Shown here one piece after another: positions 1 to 6,855 of a DNA stretch of 6,855 nt; position 1 is the first letter of the stretch, and each line of letters opens with the position of its first letter. The notes beneath the pieces are model-generated. The model saw only the letters and a program-made list of their open reading frames with translations. It was not told the DNA's origin and did no database searches. Source of the DNA: Clostridia bacterium. Its GTDB lineage: Bacteria; Bacillota_A; Clostridia; Oscillospirales; Acutalibacteraceae. Made by a program: the position numbers and the translations under genes. The stretch covers positions 1 to 6,855 of the forward strand of contig JAFPAK010000220.1 in NCBI GenBank assembly GCA_017390825.1, written 5' to 3'.

Positions 1-710
1 ACGCCTTTTCTTTTATGTTCACTTATTTTATGTAACCTTTCAATAATTGCAGCTTTATCTTCAGCAATGTGTTTTCCTGAAATATGTGCATCCAATTCCG
101 CATAGGTTACTCCCATTTCGCTTTCGTCAGTCTGACCATCAAACAAGGCTGCTGACGGAGCTTTTTTTATTATAAATTCAGGAGCATTAAGGAATGTGAG
201 AAATTCATATATTTCCGTTACTGTTAAATCAGCTATCGGATTAAAGTCATGTGCTCCGTCACCCCACTTGGTAAAATAACCGACATAAGCCTCACTACGG
301 TTTCCTGTTCCTGCAACAAGTCGGTTTTCACTTGCAGCGATAGCGTATAATGTAAGCATGCGAATACGAGGTGCCATATTGCTTAGAGCTGAATTATTCA
401 ATTCCGTTATGCCTGCAAGTGCATTAATCTCTGCTTCTTTTACAGGAGTCAGATCCACGGTTCTCGTTTCAATGCTGTATTGCTGTGCAACCTCTTTTGC
501 ATCCACCACATCTTCATCATAATTTCGTTTTGTGCTACAAGGCATAATAATTCCAACAGTGTTTTCGCAAGCAGCTTTGCAAAGAATCCCAACCAATGCA
601 GAATCCTTACCTCCGCTATTTCCGTACACAATACCTTTTGCACCACTATCAGCTAATACAGACTTTATGAACTCGACTCTATTTTCAAATTCTGCTTTAT
701 AATCTCGCAT
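1..710 (-). CDS. nadE: NAD(+) synthetase, ammonia-dependent type, 3' end cut off by the window
   Basis: Adenylates deamido-NAD with ATP and amidates it to NAD, the last step of NAD synthesis, in the cytoplasm. The visible 236 residues show the PP-loop ATPase signature SGGKDS at 32-37, then GTGNRSE at 134-140, GYFTKWGDGAHDFNP at 144-158 and a C-terminal DESEMGVTYAELD segment, all typical of NadE. There is no N-terminal nitrilase (glutaminase) domain, so free ammonia is the expected nitrogen donor. The fragment ends in HKRKG; NadE proteins usually finish a few residues after an HKR motif, so probably only about 5-15 residues are missing. The start is fixed by an in-frame TGA directly before the ATG. 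It lies 5 bases after the dapL stop, with only a weak purine-rich ribosome site inside the end of dapL, suggesting coupled translation. Two odd points: the loop has Lys35 where NadE usually has a hydrophobic residue (SGGIDS), and Val164 sits where a lysine is usual (LTVTE rather than LxKTE). A NadE-like paralogue is the main alternative. Confidence 0.9.
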   Translation of the reverse strand, partial: MRDYKAEFENRVEFIKSVLADSGAKGIVYGNSGGKDSALVGILCKAACENTVGIIMPCSTKRNYDEDVVDAKEVAQQYSIETRTVDLTPVKEAEINALAGITELNNSALSNMAPRIRMLTLYAIAASENRLVAGTGNRSEAYVGYFTKWGDGAHDFNPIADLTVTEIYEFLTFLNAPEFIIKKAPSAALFDGQTDESEMGVTYAELDAHISGKHIAEDKAAIIERLHKISEHKRKG

Positions 711-715
711 TCATA

Positions 716-1906
716 TCACTTCTTTCCAAGCAAACTTACCAAACGATTTGCAGCTTCTACCGTATCTTCCGGACTTCCGAAAGTGGAAAATCTGAAATAT
801 CCCTCGCCGCAAGCGCCAAATCCTTCTCCTGGAGTTCCGACAACCTGAATCTCATTTAAGAGATAATCGAAAAACTCCCAGCTTCCCATACCATCCGGAC
901 ACTTCATCCAGATATAAGGAGCATTTTTACCGCCACAGTACCATATTCCAAGTTTGTCAAGTGCCTTCATCAGCACCTTTGCATTATTCTTATAAACCTT
1001 TATATTATCATGAATTTGTTTCTGACCTTCGGGGGTAAATACTGCAGCACCGCCTTTTTGAATTATGTATGATACACCATTGGTTTTTGTGGTGCGGTTC
1101 CTTACCCACATTTCATTAAAATTCATTCCCTGTCTTACAAGTTTTTTAGGTATAACAGTATAACCAAGTCGTGTTCCTGTAAATCCTGCTGTTTTTGACA
1201 GTGAACAAATTTCAATTGCACAGGTTTCTGCTCCATCTAATTCAAAAATGCTGTGAGGCAAACTTTCATCTTCTATAAACGCCTCATAAGCCGCATCAAA
1301 AAGAATTACAGATCCATTTTCATTTGCAAAATCCACCCAAGCCTGAAGCTGATTACGGCTGAACACTGCACCTGTCGGATTGTTCGGAGAACAAATATAT
1401 AAAATATCCGCCTTAACCTCTTCGGATGGTGATGGCAAAAATCCATTATCTTTTCCCGAGGCAAGATGTACTATTTTTCTGCCAGCCATAACATTTGCAT
1501 CAACATATGCAGGATATGCAGGCTCGATTACAAGTGCAGAGCTGCCTCGGTCAAAAAGATCAAGAATATCACCAAGTTCGTCACTTGCACCGCTGGACAC
1601 AAACACTTCATCGGTTGATACTGTTACTCCTCTGTCGGCATAGTATTTTGCGATGGTTTCACGAAGAAACGGTGCTCCGCATTCGGGCATATAGCCGTGA
1701 AAATTTTCTTTCTTCGCCTGATCGTCAACTGCTTCATGCAGTGCACGAATTACAGCATCGCAAAGCGGAAGTGATACATCGCCGATGCCCATACGATAAA
1801 GATGCTTATCGGGATTTGCTGCCAAATATGCCTTTGTCTTCTGTGCAATGTTGTAAAAAAGGTATGAATCCTTTAAGTCTGCGTAATGTGTGTTTGGTGT
1901 AATCAT
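716..1906 (-). CDS. dapL: LL-diaminopimelate aminotransferase
   Basis: A cytoplasmic PLP enzyme that converts tetrahydrodipicolinate and glutamate directly to LL-diaminopimelate, bypassing the succinylase, acetylase and dehydrogenase routes of lysine synthesis. The 396-residue protein is a fold-type I aminotransferase. It has the DapL-like IGDVSLPL segment at 41-48, NNPTG at 175-179, Asp204 and Tyr207 (DAAY) for the PLP ring, the SLSK motif with Schiff-base Lys238, Arg245 of the phosphate-binding GTRLG segment, and Arg372 (FRFS) for the substrate carboxylate. The length is close to the 400-410 usual for the family. The ATG overlaps the dapF stop as ATGA and has an AAGGAGA ribosome site 9 bases upstream. 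Sitting next to dapF, the enzyme for the following step, strongly supports DapL over another class I aminotransferase, which would otherwise be the main alternative. Confidence 0.93.
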   Translation of the reverse strand: MITPNTHYADLKDSYLFYNIAQKTKAYLAANPDKHLYRMGIGDVSLPLCDAVIRALHEAVDDQAKKENFHGYMPECGAPFLRETIAKYYADRGVTVSTDEVFVSSGASDELGDILDLFDRGSSALVIEPAYPAYVDANVMAGRKIVHLASGKDNGFLPSPSEEVKADILYICSPNNPTGAVFSRNQLQAWVDFANENGSVILFDAAYEAFIEDESLPHSIFELDGAETCAIEICSLSKTAGFTGTRLGYTVIPKKLVRQGMNFNEMWVRNRTTKTNGVSYIIQKGGAAVFTPEGQKQIHDNIKVYKNNAKVLMKALDKLGIWYCGGKNAPYIWMKCPDGMGSWEFFDYLLNEIQVVGTPGEGFGACGEGYFRFSTFGSPEDTVEAANRLVSLLGKK

Positions 1907-2694
1907 TCTATTACATCTCCTTCGTATATCATTTCTGCCGGTCCCGTCATGGTAACAGAATAGTCCGGCTCTATTTTTATTTTCAGAGTACCACCGTCTA
2001 ACACAACAGATATTTCATCATCAAACGAGCAGTAACCTTGTTTTATTGCTGCCGCAGTCGATGCGCAGGCACCCGTTCCGCAGGCCATTGTCACTCCACT
2101 GCCACGCTCCCATACACGCATTCTAAGAGTGTGCCTGTCTATGACTTCCACAAACTCAACATTTACTCCATCCGGAAAAGCACGATGATGCTCCATTTTA
2201 GGCCCTAACGTCAAAAGCGGTGCTTTTTCAATGTCCGCAACAAAATTGACTGCATGAGGATTGCCCACAGAAACAGGAGTACAGGTGACCTTTTCACCAT
2301 CTACATCAAGCTGTAGATTTTCTGACACCTCGGCTTTTCCCATTCCTACAGATACCGTTTTTACTTTGCCATTTGAAACATTCAAATCAAGTGTTTTAAT
2401 GCCCGAAAGAGTTTCTATTCTGAGGTGCTTTTTGTCTGTATAGCCTTTGTCATATACATACTTTCCGACACAGCGGATGCCATTACCGCACATTTTTGCT
2501 TCACTTCCATCTGCATTGAATATTCGCATTTTGAAATCTGAAATTTCTGACGGAGAAATATATATCATTCCGTCCGAACCTGCTCCAAAATGGCGTTCAG
2601 ATAACTTTATTGACAAATCCTCAATATTTGCAGGCACTTCGCCGTAAACATACAAATAATCATTTCCAAGGCCGTGCATTTTCGTAAAGTGCAT
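1903..2694 (-). CDS. dapF: Diaminopimelate epimerase
   Basis: Interconverts LL- and meso-diaminopimelate without a cofactor, using a pair of cysteines as acid and base; the product goes to lysine and peptidoglycan cross-links. The 263-residue protein opens with the family's KMHGLGNDY motif (5-13) and has both catalytic cysteines: Cys69 in MCGNGIRC (68-75) and Cys205 in ACGTGACA (204-211). NPHAV (145-149) and WERGSG (195-200) are also as expected. It is slightly shorter than the 270-280 usual in bacteria, with no core motif missing. The ATG at 2694 was chosen because the family motif begins a few residues in and AAGGAGG lies 8 bases upstream. A TTG 16 codons further upstream is in frame but has no ribosome site and would run inside the small upstream gene. 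The start shares one base with the stop of that gene (TAATG) and the stop overlaps dapL (ATGA), so both junctions look coupled. Confidence 0.96.
   Translation of the reverse strand: MHFTKMHGLGNDYLYVYGEVPANIEDLSIKLSERHFGAGSDGMIYISPSEISDFKMRIFNADGSEAKMCGNGIRCVGKYVYDKGYTDKKHLRIETLSGIKTLDLNVSNGKVKTVSVGMGKAEVSENLQLDVDGEKVTCTPVSVGNPHAVNFVADIEKAPLLTLGPKMEHHRAFPDGVNVEFVEVIDRHTLRMRVWERGSGVTMACGTGACASTAAAIKQGYCSFDDEISVVLDGGTLKIKIEPDYSVTMTGPAEMIYEGDVIE
1916..1922 (-). promoter_or_regulatory. Ribosome binding site of dapL inside the end of dapF
   Basis: AAGGAGA lies 9 bases before the dapL ATG and within the final dapF codons. Together with the ATGA overlap it points to reinitiation or coupled initiation of dapL by ribosomes finishing dapF. 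Confidence 0.8.
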
Positions 2695-2807
2695 TATCCG
2701 TTCCTCCTTGCTCTGTTGATAAATTTTACTACTGCACAACAAATCAGTCCAAGAAAAGTCCCACCTAAAACAGAACCCACTGTAATTACCGTCTTTTTAT
2801 TTTTCAT
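2694..2807 (-). CDS. Small single-pass membrane protein of unknown function (37 residues)
   Basis: Fills what would otherwise be an empty stretch between carB and dapF. Translation from the ATG at 2807 gives 37 residues. A basic start MKNKK is followed by a hydrophobic helix from about residue 7 to 27 (VITVGSVLGGTFLG, then LICCAVV), and then a basic tail KFINRARRNG. Two back-to-back GxxxG motifs (G11-G15 and G16-G20) could support helix packing, and Cys23-Cys24 lie near the far side of the membrane segment. The strongest evidence that it is translated is AAAGGAGGT, a near-perfect match to the 16S rRNA tail, 8 bases before the ATG. It starts 14 bases after the carB stop and ends in TAATG with dapF. 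I do not recognise a family. It may be a real small membrane protein, or a leader whose translation delivers ribosomes to dapF. Positive charge on both sides leaves the orientation open. Confidence 0.72.
   Translation of the reverse strand: MKNKKTVITVGSVLGGTFLGLICCAVVKFINRARRNG
2703..2709 (-). promoter_or_regulatory. Ribosome binding site of dapF, inside the upstream small gene
   Basis: AAGGAGG ends 8 bases before the dapF ATG. The same bases encode the consecutive Arg34-Arg35 (AGG AGG) of the small membrane protein, so the sequence serves both as codons and as the initiation signal. This site decides the dapF start at 2694. Confidence 0.88.
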
Positions 2808-2814
2808 TGTGCAT

Positions 2815-2823
2815 ACCTCCTTT
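2815..2823 (-). promoter_or_regulatory. Very strong ribosome binding site of the 37-residue gene, overlapping the carB stop
   Basis: AAAGGAGGT, complementary to the 3' end of 16S rRNA over its whole length, lies 8 bases before the ATG at 2807. Its first bases are the last two of the carB TAA stop codon. A nearer ATG at 2814 is only about one base from the core and opens a frame of five codons, so the ATG at 2807 is the likely start. Confidence 0.85.
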
Positions 2824-5800
2824 AAGCATCTATTGTAGATATTCCTATTGTCATTTCCTCAAGAACATCCAGTAAAACCTTTACTGTATCTAATGATGTA
2901 AACATTGTGATATTATTTTCTGTTGCTGTTCTTCTTATTGCAACGCCATCTTCGTAGTGCACACCCGATAGAATGGCACGGGTACATATAACATAGCTGA
3001 CATATCCTGCACGAATTGCTTCAAGTATCTCCGTGCTTCCTTCTGAGAGCTTTCTGAGTATTCTTGTTTTAATGCCATGCTTTTTCAAAAACTCTGCCGT
3101 TCCGATTGTTGCCTCGATATTGAATCCCATATCGTAGAAGCGCTTAACAAGCGGCAGGGCCTCTTCTTTATCCTCATCGGCAAGTGTTACAACAACAGTA
3201 CCATAATTTTGAAGCTTCATTCCCGAAGCCGTAAGTGCTTTATACATCGCCCTTGGAAATTTATCATCATATCCGATTGCTTCGCCTGTTGACTTCATTT
3301 CCGGTGAAAGATACGAATCCATTCCGTTAAGCTTTGAAAATGAGAATGCAGGTGCTTTTACATAATGACGCATTTTTTCGTCAGGATAAACCTCTGTTAC
3401 ACCTTGCTCTTTAAGGCTTTTTCCAAGGATAACCAAAGTTGCAATATCTGCAAGGCTGTAGCCTGTAGATTTTGAGAGAAATGGCACCGTTCTTGAAGAA
3501 CGCGGATTTACTTCGATGATATAAACATTTTCTTTTTCATCCACAATGAACTGAATATTGAAAAGTCCGATAATACCAATGCCAAGTCCTAATTTTTCGG
3601 TATAATCAAGAATGGTTTTCTTAACCTTCTCTGATACGCTGTATGTGGGATAAACACTTATTGAGTCGCCGCTGTGAACTCCGGTTCTTTCAACAAGCTC
3701 CATAATACCCGGAACAAATACTGACTTGCCATCGCATATAGCATCCACTTCAAGCTCCTTGCCCCTGATATATTTATCAACCAAAACCGGCTTATCTTCG
3801 TCAATTTCTACGGCAGTTTTAAGATAGTGGCGAAGAGCTTCTTCTTTTGCAACAATCTGCATAGCACGTCCGCCTAATACAAAGCTTGGTCTTACAAGTA
3901 CGGGATAGCCAATTTCTTCCGCCGCCTTTATCCCATCTTCTATGTTCGTAACTGCACGTCCGGGCGGTTGTGGGATACCAAGCTCTTTTAACAGTTTTTC
4001 AAAAGCATCTCTGTTCTCAGCTTTATCTATTGCTGCACAGTCTGTACCGATAATTTTTACACCGCGGTCTACCAATGGCTGTGCAAGATTTACCGCAGTT
4101 TGCCCTCCAAGGGTTACAATTACACCCTCTGCATTTTCTAATTCAATAATATTCATTACATCTTCAGGTGTCAGCGGTTCAAAATAGAGCTTATCACTCG
4201 TTGTATAATCAGTTGAAACTGTTTCGGGATTGTTATTTATAATAATTGCCTCGAAACCGGCTGCCTTAATTGTTTTAACGGCATGTACTGTTGAATAGTC
4301 AAATTCCACACCCTGACCGATTCTGATAGGACCCGAACCAAGAACGATTACCTTTTTCTTATCCGATACCTTTGATTCATTTTCGCCCTCGTAGGTTGAA
4401 TAGAAGTATGGAATATAGCTGTCAAATTCTGATGCACAGGTGTCAATCATTTTATATACAGGCATAATGCATGCTTCTTTTCTTGTTTTAAATACTTCAT
4501 TTTCAGGTTTGTTCCACAACAGTGCAATTTCCTTATCTGAAAATCCCATTTTCTTTGCTTTTATAAGTTCATCTGTATTCCCAACAGAATATTTTAATGC
4601 TCCTTCTTCATCTATGATGTTTTTTAGCTTTCTAATGAAGAATCTGTCAATCTGTGTGTTTTTGCAAATCGTATCAATTTCTATACCTTTGCGAAGTAAT
4701 TCTGCTATAGCATAAATTCTGTCATCAGTTCCAATTTTAATGTAATCGAGCAGGTCTGCAACCGATATTTCATCAAACTTTTTGTGATGCAAATGCCATA
4801 CACCGATTTCCAATGAGCGAATCGCTTTTAAAAGACTTTCTTCAAATGTTCTGCCAATTGACATCACCTCGCCTGTTGCCTTCATCTGTGTGCCAAGCTT
4901 GTTGTTTGCATCGGTAAATTTATCGAAAGGAAATCTCGGCATTTTTGTTACCACATAGTCAAGAGTGGGTTCAAATGATGCAGGTGTGTTCGCTATTCTG
5001 ATTTCGTCAAGTGTCATACCCACACCGATTTTTGCCGATACCCTTGCAATCGGATATCCGCTTGCCTTTGAAGCGAGTGCCGATGAACGGGATACTCTCG
5101 GATTTACCTCTATCAAATAATACTGAAATGATTTTGGATCAAGTGCAAACTGAACATTGCAGCCGCCTTCGATTTTAAGAGCACGAATAATTTTAAGTGC
5201 GCTGTCACGAAGCATATGATATTCCTTATTGGTTAGTGTCTGCGAAGGACACACAACAATAGAATCACCCGTATGAATACCGACAGGATCAAGATTTTCC
5301 ATATTACAGATAGTAATTGCTGTATCGTTGGAATCTCTTATTACCTCGTATTCGATTTCCTTAAAGCCTTTAATACTCTTTTCGATTAAAACCTGATGGA
5401 CAGGTGAAAGACTAAGCGCATTTTTCATTATCTGCAAAAACTCTTCCTCATTGTCTGCAAAGCCGCCGCCTGTTCCACCGAGAGTGAATGCAGGTCGAAG
5501 CACAACGGGATAACCTATTTCTTTTGCAACTTTTAAGCCTTCTTCCATAGAATTTGCAATGTCCGAAGGAAGCACAGGCTCGCCAAGGCTCTCACAAAGC
5601 TCCTTGAACAGTTCTCTGTCCTCGGCTCTTTCAATACTTTCACTCTTTGTTCCTAAAAGCTCGGTACGGCATTCTTTCAATATGCCTTTCTTTTCGAGCT
5701 GCATAGCAAGATTAAGACCCGTCTGACCGCCTATTCCCGGCAAGATTGCATCCGGTCTTTCATGTCTGATAATTTTTGCGATGTATTCAAGATTAAGAGG

Positions 5801-6001
5801 CTCCATATAAACCTTATCTGCAACTGTAGTGTCTGTCATAATTGTTGCAGGATTTGAATTGCAAAGTATAACCTCATAACCCTCTTCACGAAGTGCAAGA
5901 CAGGCTTGTGTGCCTGCATAGTCAAATTCTGCAGCCTGACCGATTACAATAGGACCGGAACCGATAACGAGAACTTTTTTTATATCTTGTCTTTTAGGCA
6001 T
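2822..6001 (-). CDS. carB: Carbamoyl-phosphate synthase large subunit
   Basis: With CarA it makes carbamoyl phosphate from bicarbonate, glutamine-derived ammonia and two ATP, for pyrimidine and arginine synthesis in the cytoplasm. The 1059 residues match the usual length and show the duplicated ATP-grasp layout. The first half (about 1-400, carboxyphosphate synthesis) has [15 protein letters not shown] at 14-28, the glycine-rich TLGGTGGG at 173-180, and metal ligands Gln284, Glu298 and Asn300 (EVNPR). A linker or oligomerisation region spans about 400-550. The second half (about 551-930, carbamate phosphorylation) repeats [15 protein letters not shown] at 555-569, VLGGRAM at 708-714, and Gln817, Glu830 and Asn832. 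An MGS-like regulatory domain (about 935-1059) contains IGTAEFL and TSLDT, so nucleotide or ornithine control is possible. The ATG overlaps the carA end by 8 bases and has GAAGGGAG 9 bases upstream. No frameshift or missing catalytic residue was seen. It could be the pyrimidine- or arginine-specific copy; the window does not decide. Confidence 0.97.
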   Translation of the reverse strand: MPKRQDIKKVLVIGSGPIVIGQAAEFDYAGTQACLALREEGYEVILCNSNPATIMTDTTVADKVYMEPLNLEYIAKIIRHERPDAILPGIGGQTGLNLAMQLEKKGILKECRTELLGTKSESIERAEDRELFKELCESLGEPVLPSDIANSMEEGLKVAKEIGYPVVLRPAFTLGGTGGGFADNEEEFLQIMKNALSLSPVHQVLIEKSIKGFKEIEYEVIRDSNDTAITICNMENLDPVGIHTGDSIVVCPSQTLTNKEYHMLRDSALKIIRALKIEGGCNVQFALDPKSFQYYLIEVNPRVSRSSALASKASGYPIARVSAKIGVGMTLDEIRIANTPASFEPTLDYVVTKMPRFPFDKFTDANNKLGTQMKATGEVMSIGRTFEESLLKAIRSLEIGVWHLHHKKFDEISVADLLDYIKIGTDDRIYAIAELLRKGIEIDTICKNTQIDRFFIRKLKNIIDEEGALKYSVGNTDELIKAKKMGFSDKEIALLWNKPENEVFKTRKEACIMPVYKMIDTCASEFDSYIPYFYSTYEGENESKVSDKKKVIVLGSGPIRIGQGVEFDYSTVHAVKTIKAAGFEAIIINNNPETVSTDYTTSDKLYFEPLTPEDVMNIIELENAEGVIVTLGGQTAVNLAQPLVDRGVKIIGTDCAAIDKAENRDAFEKLLKELGIPQPPGRAVTNIEDGIKAAEEIGYPVLVRPSFVLGGRAMQIVAKEEALRHYLKTAVEIDEDKPVLVDKYIRGKELEVDAICDGKSVFVPGIMELVERTGVHSGDSISVYPTYSVSEKVKKTILDYTEKLGLGIGIIGLFNIQFIVDEKENVYIIEVNPRSSRTVPFLSKSTGYSLADIATLVILGKSLKEQGVTEVYPDEKMRHYVKAPAFSFSKLNGMDSYLSPEMKSTGEAIGYDDKFPRAMYKALTASGMKLQNYGTVVVTLADEDKEEALPLVKRFYDMGFNIEATIGTAEFLKKHGIKTRILRKLSEGSTEILEAIRAGYVSYVICTRAILSGVHYEDGVAIRRTATENNITMFTSLDTVKVLLDVLEEMTIGISTIDA

Positions 6002-6855
6002 TTTCTTTTTCTCCCTTCATCAGTTCAATAAATTCATCAAATAAATATGTGCTGTCCTGCGGTCCGGGTGCACTTTCGGGATGATATTGCACAGAAAAAA
6101 CCTTATCTTTTCTGCATTCAACCCCTTCAACCGTATTGTCAAGTAAATTTATATGTGTAATCTCTAAATCGGTATCCAGAATGCTGTCTTTTTCTACAGC
6201 ATAGGAATGATTTTGAGAAGTGATTTCAATTTTATTTGTTTTTAAATTTCGTACCGGATGATTGCCGCCACGGTGTCCGAATTTAAGTTTATATGTTTTT
6301 GCTCCGTAGGAAAGTGCAATAATCTGATGTCCAAGACAGATTCCGAATATAGGATATCTGCCTTTCAGTTTTTTAATGGTTTCAACTGTTTCAGGAACAT
6401 CCGTAGGATCTCCGGGACCGTTTGAAATAAACACACCGTCAGGACATAAACTTTCAATTTCTTCAGCTGTTGTATTCCACGGAACAACTGTGACAGAACA
6501 TTCTCTTTTTTGCAGAGAACGGAGAATATTTTGTTTCATACCGCAATCTATCGCCACAACATGGTACTTTTTATTTTCGGTAGGATAATATTCTGATTTT
6601 TGTCTGCTTACCTTTGGAACTGCATCTTTGGGTATTTCGGCAGAGTTTAATATCTCCATTCCTTGCTGAAGCGTTGTACCGATTCCTGTAATCAGCACTT
6701 TGCGGCTTCCCAAATCACGGATAGAGCGTGTAATTTGTCTTGTATCAACTCCGTATATACCGGGAATATGGTATTTTTTCATTGTTTGAGACAAGCTTTC
6801 AACACTTCTGAAATTCGAGGGTTCATCATTATATTCACGAACAATGAGTGCTCCG
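5994..6855 (-). CDS. carA: Carbamoyl-phosphate synthase small (glutaminase) subunit, 5' end cut off by the window
   Basis: Hydrolyses glutamine and passes ammonia through a tunnel to CarB. The frame stays open to the window edge, giving 286 C-terminal residues of a protein usually about 355-382 long, so roughly 70-95 N-terminal residues are outside. The visible part begins within the CarA-specific N-terminal domain ([11 protein letters not shown] at 5-15, then [13 protein letters not shown] from 31). It continues into a class I glutamine amidotransferase domain with SNGPGDP (144-150), the nucleophile Cys173 in [15 protein letters not shown] (194-201), and the His258/Glu260 pair in QYHPE that completes the triad. 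Internal TTG (6794) and ATG (6782) codons are not starts, because conserved CarA sequence continues upstream of both. The stop overlaps carB by 8 bases. All glutaminase residues are present, so the enzyme should be active. Confidence 0.96.
   Translation of the reverse strand, partial: GALIVREYNDEPSNFRSVESLSQTMKKYHIPGIYGVDTRQITRSIRDLGSRKVLITGIGTTLQQGMEILNSAEIPKDAVPKVSRQKSEYYPTENKKYHVVAIDCGMKQNILRSLQKRECSVTVVPWNTTAEEIESLCPDGVFISNGPGDPTDVPETVETIKKLKGRYPIFGICLGHQIIALSYGAKTYKLKFGHRGGNHPVRNLKTNKIEITSQNHSYAVEKDSILDTDLEITHINLLDNTVEGVECRKDKVFSVQYHPESAPGPQDSTYLFDEFIELMKGEKENA
6011..6018 (-). promoter_or_regulatory. Ribosome binding site of carB inside the end of carA
   Basis: GAAGGGAG lies 9 bases before the carB ATG, within the carA codons for the MKGE segment. 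With the 8-base gene overlap it suggests coupled synthesis of the two subunits, which fits their 1:1 complex. Confidence 0.75.

Noticed and set aside
449..646. A 65-codon minus-strand frame inside nadE
   Set aside because: It overlaps the NadE PP-loop coding region in another frame; the nadE frame has clear family motifs and this one has none.
1495..1902. A 135-codon open frame on the plus strand, antisense to dapL
   Set aside because: It lies wholly opposite the conserved dapL coding sequence, has no recognisable domain and an odd His/Arg/Leu-rich composition typical of a shadow frame.
2695..2742. A longer dapF beginning at an upstream in-frame TTG
   Set aside because: It adds 16 residues before the family-typical N-terminus, has no ribosome site, and would overlap the small gene; the ATG at 2694 has AAGGAGG at ideal spacing.
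2723..2752. A possible internal promoter ahead of dapF: TTGGAC, 18 bases, TAAAAT on the minus strand
   Set aside because: The -10-like box is good but the -35-like box matches only half of the consensus, and the stretch is AT-rich coding sequence of the small gene. Too weak to annotate without transcript start data.
2797..2814. A five-codon frame from the ATG at 2814, just after the strong ribosome site
   Set aside because: The ATG is about one base from the AAGGAGG core, too close for normal initiation; the next ATG at 2807 has the ideal spacing and a sensible product.
5994..6794. A complete 266-residue protein starting at the TTG at 6794
   Set aside because: The frame is open upstream to the window edge and encodes conserved CarA sequence ([10 protein letters not shown]), so this is an internal codon of a truncated carA rather than a start.

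Overview
The window is a dense run of biosynthetic genes, all on the minus strand, so the biological 5' end is at the high-coordinate side. In transcription order they are carA (5' end cut off by the window edge), carB, a 37-residue small membrane protein of unknown function, dapF, dapL, and nadE (last few codons cut off by the other edge). No gene on the plus strand is credible, and there is no RNA gene, mobile element, long repeat or CRISPR array. The moderate-to-low GC content, strong AAGGAGG-type ribosome binding sites, separate CarA and CarB subunits, and use of the DapL aminotransferase route to diaminopimelate suggest an anaerobic Firmicute of the class Clostridia, perhaps a gut species. 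The exact family cannot be fixed from this sequence.

The layout is as tight as it can be. carA and carB overlap by 8 bases. carB is followed after 14 bases by the small gene, whose ribosome binding site overlaps the carB stop codon. The small gene ends in TAATG shared with the dapF start. dapF ends in ATGA shared with the dapL start. dapL and nadE are 5 bases apart. No terminator or convincing promoter is seen, so the simplest reading is one polycistronic mRNA with translational coupling at most junctions. What looks like a 127-base gap between carB and dapF is almost completely filled by the small gene.

In function, CarAB makes carbamoyl phosphate for pyrimidines and arginine. DapL and DapF do consecutive steps (tetrahydrodipicolinate to LL-diaminopimelate, then to meso-diaminopimelate) for lysine and peptidoglycan. 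NadE makes NAD from deamido-NAD. The pathways are distinct, though pyrimidine nucleotides and meso-diaminopimelate both feed the UDP-linked peptidoglycan precursor, so grouping them may reflect growth-linked co-expression; this is inference.

The core enzymes look intact and ordinary. The points worth a second look are the small membrane protein nested between carB and dapF, the way its last codons double as the dapF ribosome binding site, and a NadE with an unusual SGGKDS loop and a valine where a lysine is usually found.
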